Part shown: piece by piece, positions 24,160 to 36,196 of the stretch
Numbering within the stretch: the stretch's first letter is position 1
How the letters are laid out: every line of letters begins with the position of its first letter
Assembly (NCBI RefSeq): GCF_008831285.2
Contig: NC_045143.1
Span: 2,675,503-2,739,502 of the forward strand
Direction: 5' to 3'
DNA: 64,000 nucleotides
Origin: Nymphaea colorata
Taxonomy: Eukaryota > Streptophyta > Magnoliopsida > Nymphaeales > Nymphaeaceae
Program-made: the position numbers and the translations under genes
The notes under the pieces: generated by a model
What the model saw: the letters and a program-made list of their open reading frames with translations, nothing else
Database searches by the model: none
What the model was told of the DNA's origin: nothing

Positions 24160-24771
24160 ACTATGGCATCGGCGTCTTGGTCATGCCAACAAGAAGGTCT
24201 GCGGTTTTTTTAATTCCAGTAAATTCATATCAATAAATTCTCCTATTCCAAAAGGAGTATGTCAGTCTTGTCTTTTGGGAAAGGCACATAAGCAACCATT
24301 TCCAACTTCTGATTTTCAAACCTCACGGCCTCTTGAAATGCTTCACATGGATGTACGGGGACCTGCCCCAATCACCTCTCGAGAGGGATTCGGATTCTTT
24401 CTACACATCATTGATGATTATTCTAGATTTTCATAGTTGTTTCCTCTCAAAGCTAAGTCTAAAGTTGTTCTATGTTTCAAGAATTTTAGATCTTGATTGA
24501 AAAGCTGTTAAATGCACATATATGCTCCATTCATTCTGACAATGGCAAAGAATTCATGAACTCTAACTTAGCTTCATTATGTGATGAACATGGGATTATG
24601 CATCAATTTTCTTGCCCTTACACTCCGGAACAAAATGGAATTGTTGAACGAAAAAATCGTCATACCGCCGAAATGGGATTAAGTATGCTTTATGATGCTG
24701 GATTATCATATAGTTTCTGGGTTGACGCTTTTCGCACTGCCATTTATATTATCAATCGTTTGCCTCAATGA
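24160..24771 (+). pseudogene. Copia integrase, frameshifted and C-terminally deleted
   Basis: Past a frame change, the pre-integrase motif reads RRLGHANKKV and then CQSCLLGKAHKQPF. The core follows with the catalytic D, D, E context: LHMDVRGPAP, HSDNGKEF and EQNGIVERKN. Stops interrupt it near 24435 and 24495. After NRLPQ the frame stops and jumps to a linker before RT; the integrase C-terminal region is missing, so an internal deletion joined the two parts near 24770. Confidence 0.88.
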
Positions 24772-25685
24772 GACAGAAAGTCCTACATCAGAAACACCAT
24801 CTGTTCTGGATACACCAACTACATCCGATTTGGCTATTGATGTTGCCACCACCAGTCTTGATCCTCCCACTCGATCTCATCCAATGCTAACCCATTGTAT
24901 GACAGGTTCTTCAAAACCAAAAGTTTTTTCAGCCATCACAGCCCAAGAGGAACCAGGGAATTTTAAAGAAGTCATTCAATCATCATGTTGGCGTAATGCT
25001 ATGCAAAATGAGTTTTCAGCATTGCAAAAAAACAAAACCTGGCATCTTGTACCCCCACAGCTAAATCTCCATGTCATTAGTTTCAAATGGATTTACAAAA
25101 TCAAACGTCACCCTGATGATTCCACTGCACGACATAAAGCTCGACTTGCCGCTCGGGGTTTTCTTCAAACGGTTGGCATTGACTATCAAGAAACTTTTAG
25201 TCTGACTGTCAAACCTACCACTATCAGAGTGTTACTATCTCTAGCTGCCCACTTTGGTTGGTCTTTACGACAACTTGATTTTGACAATGTGTTTCTTAAT
25301 GGGTATCTTTCTGAAGATGTCTATATGGCTCAACCTGAGGAATTTCAAGATAGCACATTTCCTCGTTATGTCTGCAAATTAGATAAAGCACTCTATGGTG
25401 CATATTAGATAAAGCACTCTATGGGCTCAAGCAGGCTCCACGCGCATGGTATCATCGCCTGAGTTGCTTTCTTACTGATCTTGGTTTTGTTGTGTCTCAA
25501 TCTGATGTATCCTTGTTTATTTACTCTCGTGATAGGCTTCAACTTTATCTGCTTGTTTACATTGATGATTTGATCATTACCGGATCTGCACCAGCCCTCA
25601 TTTCTCGTATCATTACCCAGCTTGGTTTCACTTTTTTGGTTAAAAATCTTGGCCCTGGCTCTCACGTATTTTCTTGGCATTGAAG
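24770..25685 (+). pseudogene. Copia reverse transcriptase, interrupted
   Basis: RT motifs appear in order: WRNAMQNEF, VISFKWIYKIK, ARLAARGFLQ, IDYQETFS, RQLDFDNVFLNG and, after a break, LKQAPRAWY and YIDDLIITG. The last is the polymerase active site, here YIDD in place of the usual YVDD. The break at about 25378-25427 is a 29 bp direct duplication of ttagataaagcactctatgg plus a spacer that shifts the frame. The metal-binding aspartates remain, but the frame is disabled. Confidence 0.9.
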
Positions 25686-25949
25686 TCAAGCGACAACCCA
25701 GGGAGATATACATGTGTCAAGAAAATTAAATTAATAGCATTCTTCGCAAAGATAAAGTGGATCATGCCAAACCCACAATGTCTCGGTGACTACCAAAAAT
25801 GTCACAATTGTTAAAGAATCATCCTTTTCGGATCCCACACTATATCGGAGTGTGATAGGTGCATTACAGTATGTTACACTGACACGACCTGATATTACTT
25901 TTGCAGTAAATTGTGCCTCATGCACTCTCCCAAAGTGGCTCATTGAACA

Positions 25950-26533
25950 ATGGTTAAAAGAATATTTCGGTATTTAAAAGACATCAGTCATTATGTTATT
26001 CGTTTGACTCAATCGCCTTCATTGCAATTAAGCATCTATGCAGACGCAGACTGGGCTGGAAGTCCAGAAGGCCGAAAGTCGACTGGTGGTTTTGTTGCTC
26101 TCTTAGAAAATAATGTTATCTCATGGGCCTCCAGAAAACAAAGGACTGTAGCTCGATCCAGCACTGAAGCTGAATACAAATCTCTAGCCTGTGTTGCTGC
26201 AGAAATACTATGGTTAAAATCGCTTCTCAAAGAATTAAGATCTCCTCACAAGATACACCAGTCCTATGGTGCGATAATATAGGTGCTTTATACCTAGCAG
26301 CAAATCTAGTCTTTCATGCTCGTACCAAACATGTTGAAATTGATTTTCACTTCGTTAGAGATCATATCAATAAGGGAGAGATACAAGTGAACTTCATTCG
26401 AACCAAAGAGCAACTAGCAGATGGGATGACAAAGGCTCCTGGAGGAACGACGTTTACGACTTTCAGAAACATTCTCAACATCATAGGACTGCCGTTCAGA
26501 TTGCGGGAGACTGTTAAGGAAGGTTTTGGATAG
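25950..26533 (+). pseudogene. Copia RNase H, two frames
   Basis: YADADWAGSPEGRKSTGG, WASRKQRTVARSSTEAEYK and LWCDNIGALYLA mark the RNase H domain; a frameshift falls near 26270. The final frame ends with TKEQLADGMTKA, the usual end of copia polyproteins, just inside the 3' LTR. Confidence 0.9.
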
Positions 26534-26754
26534 TGATTGACGAGCCTATAATTGTGGATCTAATTGGCGACGTCAATCCACAATAATTGTGGATCTGATA
26601 CGATTTTATATCTTGCCATATTGTATTGTAACCTCCCATCAATTGTACTCTATATATTTGTTGTATTCTCAATCATATACAACATAGAAGAGATTTTAAT
26701 ATTTGCTCGTGTCCTCTCTTTCCCTCTCTCTCACGATACTCTTGAGGTTTTTCA
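26512..26754 (+). repeat. 3' LTR of copia element
   Basis: TGTTAAGG to TTTTTCA, preceded by a purine-rich tract (gcgggaga) that could prime plus-strand synthesis. The matching target duplication caaac follows at 26755-26759. Confidence 0.93.
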
Positions 26755-27114
26755 CAAACAATGAACAAATAATTTGAGATGACACTGGTAGCTATGGCAT
26801 CTTATGTCTGAAGCGAAAATATTAGCATTCCAATCTTTGTCTTTGATTGACGATGGATGGAGAAAGATCAGTAGACACAGGTTGGATCGGTGATGGAATT
26901 TAGAAACTGGGTAAAGATCAGAGGCCGGATAAGTGACAGAATTTAAGAACCTGTCGGCAATCAACAAAGAAACCGCCGAAGTTGGTGGATATAAGTTGAA
27001 ACTGCAAAGCAATTGAATGATTGAATCTATTGACAACATAATCGAGTTCAAGCACCGAATATAGTTCATTTGCTTTCTTTTATCGACCTTCTCGAAAAGA
27101 TCTTATGAAATAGG

Positions 27115-28169
27115 ACAAAAGAGGTCGACTGGGGGAAGTGGACTTCGTCAATCTCGAAGGAAAGACAGCACCCACCGTGTAGAAAATCTCCATGAACCAG
27201 CTTTTTTCTAGGCCTGGGTGTCGGGCCGGGCCCGGGCCTGGGCCGAGAAAAACCTGGCTTGGGCTCGATAGGCCGGCCCGGCCCGTTGAGATTAAAAAAT
27301 TTTTTTCTAAATTTTTTGTTTTAATAATATATATTTATTATTAATAAATATATTTTTTAGTTAATTTTTTTTTTAATTTTAAATGGGTCGGGCCGGGCTG
27401 GGCCCGTGCGGAGACCCGAGCTCATTGGCCCGATGCCCACCCTTACTTTTTCCCCAAAACAATGACATTTTTTTATTTGTAAAACTCAGATGGTGACACT
27501 ATTCCACTACAAAAAAAAGCTGAGTCTAATGAAATCAGATAGCAAGAGTTCACCTCTTGTTCTTTCTTTTTCTTTTCCTTTTTTGAACTATGTTGTGAAC
27601 AGAGCTCACTCTCTCCAAATATGGGAGTTTATAAGTATTGTTTATAGATCCAGTAATTAAATGTTGGGCATAACCACATAATTTCCTAAAATAAGAAAGC
27701 AGTTCTATTAAACGCTTGTTATAGGAATGAGCATTTTAGTGACACAATGTTCTTCTTGCAAAACAACCTTTAAGAGATAAAGTAGGAGTAGGCATTGAGC
27801 CAGTCCCATCCGGCCCATCGGGCCGGTGAGCTTGGGTCTCGGCCCGGGCCCGGCCCGACCCATTTAAACTTAAAAAATAAATTTTTTAAATATAAAATAA
27901 ATTTATTAATAATACATATATATTATTAAAACAAAAAATTTAAAAAAAATTAATCTCAACGGACCGGGCTGACCGGGCCCGGCATATCGGGTCCGGGCTA
28001 GGTTTTTCTCGGCCCAAGCCCGGGCCCGATCGGGCCGGGCCGGCCGGCCCGACACCCAGGCCTAGAAAAAATTAAAAAAAAAGCTGTTTTATGGAGATTT
28101 TCTGCACGGTGGGTGTTGTCTTTCCTTCCAGATTGACGAAGTCCACTTCCCCCAGTCGACCTCTTTTGT
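27115..28169. mobile_element. Fold-back element with about 330-390 bp inverted arms
   Basis: Left arm 27115-27445 and right arm 27782-28169 are inverted complements, starting with acaaaagaggtcgac at the outer edges. Each arm consists of about 100 bp of plain sequence followed by a GC-rich/AT-rich/GC-rich MITE with gggccgggcccggg words and a cgatgcccaccctta-type inner end. The spacer of about 336 bp is unrelated. No clear target duplication was found. It may be an inverted duplication of a flank plus MITE, or a true fold-back transposon. Confidence 0.75.
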
Positions 28170-29714
28170 ACGTGAACGTAGTCTCTCATGAGTGAAACTA
28201 AAGACATGCCATATGAAGTACCCCAAGTTTGCTACTTTGAGTTATGCTTCTCGGGGCTAATTTACTTTAAATTCAGATTCAGACACAAATAAAGCAACAG
28301 TCTAATGCAATATTCAAAATCCAATTTCTAAATCTAAACGAGACCAAATTTCATTATATCATCCTAACTAGGGAAAAAGCTTAGAAGAATGACAAAGATG
28401 AGAACGGTGGTGGAGAGCAGCTTTATATAAGACTTCTCATTTTTCATAGAACTTGTCTAAATTCACTATTGAAAAATGAATTGGTCCGCAGCCCCTAAAA
28501 TCATGTATTGTGAACTAAAAAAGACCGATGTTTAGCTAGGTCCATCCACACATGGTGTCTACACCACAGACCTAAGTCGGTGCCCCGCAAGTATTCAACG
28601 AGAAATTGGTTAGTGCCCCTCAACCAAAAAGTTGTGGCTTCGCCACTGTGACACAGCCACTACTTTTGACATCATCTTTGCTGCTGAATTAATCTTTCGC
28701 TTTATTTGTTTTTCATCTTGCATTTTTGAAAAATTATATCATACTAGTTAACATGAAAAGACTGCCCGGTTTAAGCATCTTTTAGGCTTGAAGATACCGA
28801 AAGATGTTTATAGAAAACAAGTAGATTCTAAATAAAATAATGTGGAACCACTTTATTGACATATATTCCAATTTAACTTCAAAAGCAAGTTTTTGCTTCC
28901 ATGGATATTGAATCAGAAAGGCTTGTTCACATGCTCTTTGAAAGTATGGTTCCTCCACACACTTATTATTTTGACAATAAACCTGAGGAGCTTAACTTGA
29001 ACTTGGAAATGAGGAAACCAACAATCAATATGAGTTCAGTTCGCACATATTCTCTGATACTCCATTTGCTGCTTCTCACCACAATCGCCGACCGTTGGCA
29101 CAGACCGACTTTCTAAAGAACTTGTAGGTCCAACTTTTTGCCCCTTTCAATTTAAGCCATGCATTCAGAGTGAAGCATGCATTGCCCGTCAGATTGGAAG
29201 AGGGAGAAATTTCATCTTATAAATTTTTACAGAAAAGTTTATCATGGTAAATTTACCACATTAAATTCTTCCATGACATCAAACGGGCCCTTAAGGAATA
29301 GTTTTTTAAAAAAACTCTACCTTGAGGGACTATGTTTTGCCATCGCATATTTGGATTAGAGTTTTCTCTTGCGTTGGATCTTATAGCTAAGTCTGAGTTT
29401 GAATGTAAAGCATGGAAAATTGATTGGATCGGAATGAACGTGATTAAGATCGGATGATATAGAGTTGGATCTTTTGTCATCTTCGGACCAACCCATAGGA
29501 GCATGGTCTGGAGACGGAAGAGTCGGTTCTAAATAGGAAACAGTGTCGTGAAAATTTGATCGTTCGAAATTTCGATCCAAATCAATTTTACTCCACACAG
29601 TGTTTGATCTTCTTTTAATTGCTTGACAAGGATGAGTTACACTACTACACATAAATTATTTTTCTGTACAATTATGCCAAGACAAAAATAATTGAAAAAA
29701 GAAAATGAGCAATG
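28170..29714. other. Intergenic, no gene seen
   Basis: AT-rich DNA with short ORFs only (for example 28901-29116) and no recognisable domain on either strand. Confidence 0.5.
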
Positions 29715-29984
29715 TGCCTAGCGATGAATTTGATCTGTTTGGCCTTTCGTATAGACAGAATCAAACTTGGTCGCAACACAATATATGCATTATCACAAAT
29801 CGACAGTCGACACCATGCGTGCATTCTATTCTTATGCACCATACAAATGAAAATACCTTTTTTCTTTTCAAAATTATATAAATACTACTTTATACGTTTA
29901 TGTTCTATATATACATATATATATATAGATATATATACCTTTTTTCTTTTCAAAATTATATAAATACTACTTTATACGTTTATG

Positions 29985-30049
<65 letters not shown>

Positions 30050-32368
30050 GAAACACGCATTCAACTTCAAAAAAAAATAGCAACAATTAAAAAAGAGAGC
30101 AGCAATGTGGTTTCCATTTCTTTCATTTACACCCGAATTAGGGACGACAGAGCTAGTAGTAGGAACTGTTTTTTGCATTCAGATGGCCCAAATATGCTAA
30201 CAAGCAGCTGCCGAAGAAAATTTTGTGCTACGACTGGATTTACCAACATAGTCTTCATAGATAAAGTTTAGTGAAATAGTGCTTTTACCAACAAAAAATA
30301 TATAACTTAGGCAATTTTATAAAATGCTATAGTGATGTTATATATGACAAGAATTGTTTATGTTTACGGTAAGAAGACCTATCTCGTAACCCAAATGTCT
30401 GAGTACTACATGTTACCTTCATATATAACAGAAAAAATACGTTAAACTCTAAACAACAATTGTTTAAAGTATAAAGTTTTTTACTCTTCCAATAGATACA
30501 ACATGCTAGTTGCCAACAAAAACGTAACTTTGAAGAAAATTCAGAAATATATAGGGGCCATCTGGATTATTGCTAAAAGTTGACCCTTAAAAGGAAGCCT
30601 CATTTGTCAAAGCTATTTGGACCCAATGACAACTGTGTGCAAGTTCAGTATTGAAAGAAGTTTATCAATATCATAAAAAGTGATTGATTTGAATGATTGG
30701 AATGTCAATGAATGGATTCAAATTAGATATATTACCCTTTTTTTATATTCACATATTTTGATTCAAATCCATATTTTAATAGAAACAAAGAAAAGTCATA
30801 TTTGAATCTGAATCCAAAATCTGATTTCACCTGAATTCAATATTTACATGTACATTTGGATCTGAATCCAAATTTTAAATCTAATCTGGTCGATTGTGGG
30901 TCAAAATGTATGAGCAATGGATATAAGACATCTATTGAAAATTAAATCCGATACGATTCTGACTGGATATTCATATATATTTGAATATAAATCTGATGAC
31001 ATTTCATTTCTTAAATTTGAATCCCATCTGATTTCTTAGCCCAATATTAAACTTTTTTCTATGAATGACTATTTTGGAACGGTTGGTTGAGTAATTTATG
31101 TATATCGATATATTGGCCTGCTGATTTTACTTCGTTTTCTTCTCCATGGTCAATAACTCGGACACCCCCATGACCCGAATGGGTCTATAATGGATCGGAC
31201 CCGCCAAACTGAGAACCGAACTCGGATCTTACAGTGTTATAAACTCGGAGATCTGAATAGTAACCCGGATCAAACTGCAATCGTGAGTGAAATTTAGTAG
31301 GGTTGTCTCATCGTGTTTTGATACGGGCCGAAGATGGATCGTAACCGATCCGTTTGCTAACCTTGGCAGAAGTTTCGAGATGGACTGGAGGTGTGGAGAG
31401 AAGCCGCCCCGGATCTGGTTGGGCCCATGGCGTAGACCTTTCCACGTCCTACAATTGAAGATTCAATATTAGATAAAATGCGAAACCAGAACCCACACCA
31501 ACCCTGTTCCACTTGAAGACCACACAAAATGCCCACATTTCAGACTTATATTGCATGTTTATCCTTTCCCTTCTCCTTGAACGGCCAATCGAATCCCACA
31601 GAAAGCGCGCCTACACACACACACACGAAGTTATGTATCCAAAATCCAAATATGTCTGCTTCTCACGTTTTCGAAGTCTCTTTTCATACATCTATCTACA
31701 TAGATGTAAATTGCATGGTCATATACATAAGTATAAAGAATCTTGTAAGTTTGATTCCAAGATCTAATTTCATCAACTGACAAAGGCCAAAATTGCTAAT
31801 ATTTTAAAAGCCTTTGAAATTTAAATGATCCGGTTTGGTCTTTTTGAGTGATGCAAATTTTAAAGATTGACATTTATTTATGCTGTTGATTTTATATATA
31901 AAAAAAACAAACATAGAAACGCTTAAAAGTAGAATGCACTAACATACAACATAAATTGAGGGATAAAATAGAATGTTATATGTTATATGACTTAAAGAAA
32001 AAAAAAAATCGCTACAAAAAACCACACTTGTTGCCCGTCCAAGGAGTATGGGTGGGCCAAGGCCCTCCCCAGGCTGTTTGATATAACTTATGGTTGACGT
32101 CTTACTTTGACACACTCAGACGACTGCCTTTCCAGCCATGACAACGATTTGTTAGGGTTTAATACATATATAATATTAACGACATGCTTTTTAGCATAGT
32201 AGCTTCCATATTAGGGTTTTAAACAAGGCAATTTTTTTGACGTGTGATCATGTGGCCCTAAGCAGCTGCTCCCACATTAACTTATTTATTTATTTGGGAA
32301 AGATCAGCGAAAGTAGTATGTATGTTTTATTCCAAAACAATGTTTAAATAAATGAAACGACATATAAA
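29715..32368. mobile_element. Dispersed element, long copy
   Basis: Its ends match those of the copy in the inverted-repeat spacer (3187-4129). The extra central segment, about 31216-32110, has no recognisable coding region. It contains a direct duplication of an AT-rich motif (about 29876 and 29956), a long TA tract, and gaatctgaatcc word-rich stretches at 30700-31060. The class is unknown; non-autonomous by appearance. Confidence 0.55.
29988..30045. repeat. (TA)n microsatellite
   Basis: A pure TA dinucleotide run of nearly 60 bases lies inside the dispersed element. Confidence 0.95.
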
Positions 32369-33480
32369 TGTCTATATTTTTAATAAACATAAGATACTAA
32401 AAGATCGGACATCCAACATAAGTGGTTCGAAAAAATTAGATATGGAAAAAAAATTAATACCCAATTTAAAAGTAGAAAATGGTTCAGATTTAAAAATGAC
32501 ATCCAATTAAATTTTTATTATGGTTGGATTTAGTTTTAAACAAATATGTTACTTCCAACGGCCCTTACATTTTGAAAAATAGATCAGATTTGACCGAAAA
32601 CTTAGATTTGAATTCAAATGTGAATGTAAAAATCAGATACGGATCAGATTCATATTATGAAATTGGGTTTTCGATTGGTATGACTTTTCTTCGTTTGTCT
32701 TTGAATCCGAAGTCGAACTTGAACTTGTGAATATCCGAAATAAAGTTGATTAAATAAAGTTTTTACGGGTCGTTTAGCAATGGGAACTGTCGTATGAATC
32801 TATTCTCAATCTTTGAGACAGATACATAGATTGCTACGGTTTCCATTGCCAAACAACATCTTACAGTTGTGCTCTTGAGTCACCTAATTTATTAAATTGC
32901 ATGCTGTAATCAGCAAAAAGATCAATACTACAAATAAATGTGGTTGTTTTTTGTAGCCGAGCCGAGACATGTCAATGCACATCAATGTAAGTATCTTTCT
33001 AGTAACTTGGCATTCGAGGTGTTCTTTACTTTGTTAATGGATTCTACAAGTTATTCAACTGAATTTTAGAACAGTTTAGAAACTGTTCGGCAATAGTAAT
33101 AAGATGTTGATGTTTTATGCATCTGTTTAAACAAATTGAAGCAGATTTATGAAACAATTTTTAAAATGTTTGGTAAATCTGCCCCAAATAAATTGTGCAT
33201 CCTGTTACTGTTTCCAAACAGTTCCTCTTTTACTTAGATTAAAATTACGATATGCTCCCAGGCAAATCCCAACACTATTTCTTCCGGATCAAATCCAAAG
33301 GTCACTACTGTAAATGGTAGTGGCGATGGGTTCCAGATCCAAATCCAAATATTAGGTCTGAATCCAAATATGATGATGGTACCGGACTCGATAATGTCAG
33401 GTCTGGTCGGCGGCATGGACGTTGAAGTAATTTTTGTACAACAGAAGACTATTATTGTCATTTCAGAGGAGGTACCGGAA
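32369..33480. other. Intergenic, word-rich repeat then promoter approach
   Basis: 32450-32730 is rich in gaatccgaa/atcagattt words, an old repeat. 33240-33420 has further aatccaaat words. No gene is seen before the HSP70 upstream region. Confidence 0.5.
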
Positions 33481-33623
33481 AGTATCATGCCAACACGAAG
33501 GCTGCGAAGAAGACTTTTCTAGATCTCTCTTCATTTTTCCATCGCTCCCGCAACTTCCGGATATTTTGATTTCCTGGTTTTTTCTCTTTCCGGTCTTTCC
33601 TTTTTAAGGCGTTTTCTCTCTCC

Positions 33624-33651
33624 AGAATAGAGGGTTCTAGAAGCCAGCTTC
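33624..33651 (+). promoter_or_regulatory. Heat-shock-element-like motif upstream of HSP70 gene
   Basis: gaa at 33625-33627, ttc at 33635-33637, gaa at 33640-33642 and ttc at 33649-33651 include the core ttctagaa (TTCnnGAA). The motif lies just before a CT-rich tract (33670-33710) typical of plant core promoters and leaders. Units outside the core are not perfectly phased, so HSF binding is plausible but unproven. Confidence 0.45.
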
Positions 33652-33679
33652 CCCTTCATTTCATCAACCCCCCGCCCCC

Positions 33680-36196
33680 CTCCCCCTCTCGCTTTCTCTC
33701 TCTCGAGGATTCGCCAGCGACGGACTCTGCCGCGAAGGTAATGGAACCCTAATTTCCTTCTCCATGGTGCGGGAAGCCCTAGTTCTAACGCTTGTCCTCG
33801 ATTCCGTTGTTTTCCGATCTCCTGTTATGTTTTTTGGCGAATCTCTGATTGTCCGGCTACATTTTCTCCGGGAAACCGCAAACGTTTGGGGGATTTTTTT
33901 CTGCTTGTGAGATTATTATTTGTTTCCGGACTGGCTTTCCTTCATGTCCTTATGTTGGTTCCTTACTGACGCGGAGGCGGCACTTTCGGATTTGAGTGTT
34001 CCGGATCTATCATTTGAGAACTTTCGGTCCGTCGGAGGTGTCGTGAGGATGGGAGACCCTGGAGTCCTTAGTTTGGAAGTGTGATTTTTCGATCTGTTTC
34101 TGATGTCCTAATCTGGGCCTTGTAATTCAAAGATCCATTCACTCATGTTCTTTTTGTGAATCTCTCTTTTATTGGGTTCTGATGATTAGCTGAGATTGCG
34201 TCCTGGGCAACTTCATTTTTCTGCGATTGTGAGTGTGGACATTTTTTGTTGATTCCACCCGAGTGTGGAAGTTTTGGGCTTTTGATGCCCCTCTTTTCAT
34301 GCATTTATCTGATCATCAGTCCCCTTTCCTCTCCTGGTTCCCGGACATTGTTCGTTTCACTCGTAAAATATTATTTTTGTACGTCAGATTTGTCTATTTT
34401 TAACCCTATTTGAGACGTGATCATTTAGCTACTTCCTCGTTCGGGATATTTTCCCGCTTGTCTAAACCTTTAGAGTTTAACGTCGCATTTGAAGAGGCCT
34501 CCTATTGGCTCTTCTCTTCATTCTGGCACATCTATTTCTGGACTTATTGTTCGTGGTCCTCTTGTAGGTGTGGTTTATCTTTTTAGTTCTTCTAGATGTA
34601 ATTTTCCATTTAGACTAATGGAAACGTTATCTTCGGCAAAATGTGTAAAATTTGAAATTCATTTGCACTTCATTGTTTTGCGTCATATATTTTTTAGATT
34701 TCAGGCACTTCTAATCAATAATCTAGATTCCTCATGTTAAGTTTTTCCATTTCACGCATGTCGGGTGTTACTCTTTGCTATTTGGATTTTGGCACCAGTT
34801 TGAAACTTGGAATTTATCATACGTACCTTTTATGTTGAATTTGGAGTGAAGCTACTTAAGGTTATATATGGTTTATTTGAAATGCTGTTTTGGTGCTCAA
34901 TATTGAAAATCTCTTCTGCTAGTTCTGTTGTGCTATGGATACCTTTGGATAACTGAATCTTGTCTCAATTACGGTATATCTGTATTTTCATTTCTATATG
35001 TAGAAAAATAATATCGCTTTCGCAAGAGCAATTATGCATGTGGGGAATGCTACCATTCTCAATCAAAAACTGTCAAGATCAACTTAGAGAAACCTTGTTT
35101 TCTTAGTATTAAACATTACTCTACATCCCATTTCTTTCACCATGTGTAGTTATTCTTTCACACGAATGGAGGTTGGAAATAATAATTGCCTCCTATACTA
35201 GGGAACAGATCCAGGTCTGGCCCATTATTGGTGAGCCAGGAACTCAAGCTGATATATCAGTTTGGTTTCATTAGATTTATGCTTGCCTCATGAGTGGCTT
35301 GAGCGAGGCAGTGATATGCAGGATTAACATTATTGATTGCACGTGAAATGCCTGTTGTTTGAAGTGCAGTATTCACGTAGCAGAAGGCCAATTAAAAAAA
35401 AAAAAAACTTTATGTGGGCATTTTCACCCACAGCAATTTTCTTATCATTTGAAAAATTATTGGCTTGGGGCTTTTACATCTGCTTCATTTTTTTTCCCTT
35501 TGATCTCTTTCAAACATATATGACTAGATAGTTTCATCCCATATAGGAATTTCAAATTATGATGATTCTACAAATTGGTCTTTTTTTTTGTTATTTTTTG
35601 TCTTACCTTTTTGTTTCGATGTGGAATGCTCCTTAGTTTGCTTCTCCATGCAATTTATTTGCTCGGAAAGGGATTGTTGTGTTTGTGTCAAATTGAGCAG
35701 CTTGGTCATCTGAGCAAGATTATCTTCTGTTGAATTGCCCACCACTGTCAAGCGTGACTGTTTCTCTCCTTCTCTTTTCATGTGAATGTGGTGACACTTG
35801 GGTTCTGTTCCAAACATTGGGAAATCATGTTTTATGGCTTTTTTTTCTTCTTCCTCATTCTTTGCTGGATGTTCATCACATCTTCTAAGATTTTGGTATT
35901 AGTAATTTAGTTGAACAAATAAATGTAGAAAAATATACTGAATTCATTGATTGATTATAATTGTAATTGTCAATTTATCTATAACTCGAACTCGAAACAA
36001 GAACTGATTAGTCTCCTGCATTTGACCGTTCTCCGAACAAACAAATAGAGCTATTAATCTGTTACCCTTTTCCTATCTAATTTTTTTTCTTTGCTGCTTT
36101 GTTTTTGCAGACACTATAGTTCTGGAAATTGGAAACTCCTTGATCAAATATATAACGGCCTTCTCTTTATCCTGCTGTGTTTGATTTGTGGTAAAA
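33680..36196 (+). other. HSP70 gene 5' UTR with a 2.4 kb leader intron
   Basis: A donor, gcgaag|gtaatg, at 33737/33738 follows a CT-rich leader. A strong acceptor, gtttttgcag, ends at 36110, 86 bases before the start codon. Between them is T-rich intron sequence without a convincing exon. A long intron in the 5' UTR often raises expression of constitutive plant genes. The transcription start is inferred only from the CT-rich tract and may be tens of bases off. Confidence 0.65.

Larger units (their letters stand above)
21771..26754 (+). mobile_element. Ty1/copia LTR retrotransposon, degenerate
   Basis: Paired LTRs of about 245 bp run from TGTTAAGG to TTTTTCA and are flanked by the 5 bp repeat caaac. 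The primer-binding site tggtatcagagcc directly follows the 5' LTR. Internal order is gag, protease, integrase, reverse transcriptase, RNase H, the copia order. Stops, frameshifts and an internal deletion between integrase and RT prevent autonomous movement. The LTRs differ at a modest number of positions, so the insertion is not very recent. Confidence 0.96.

Noticed and set aside
35557..35817. Lys/Gln-rich minus-strand frame in the HSP70 leader intron
   Set aside because: Low-complexity and short; no family match by eye and no promoter or terminator evidence.
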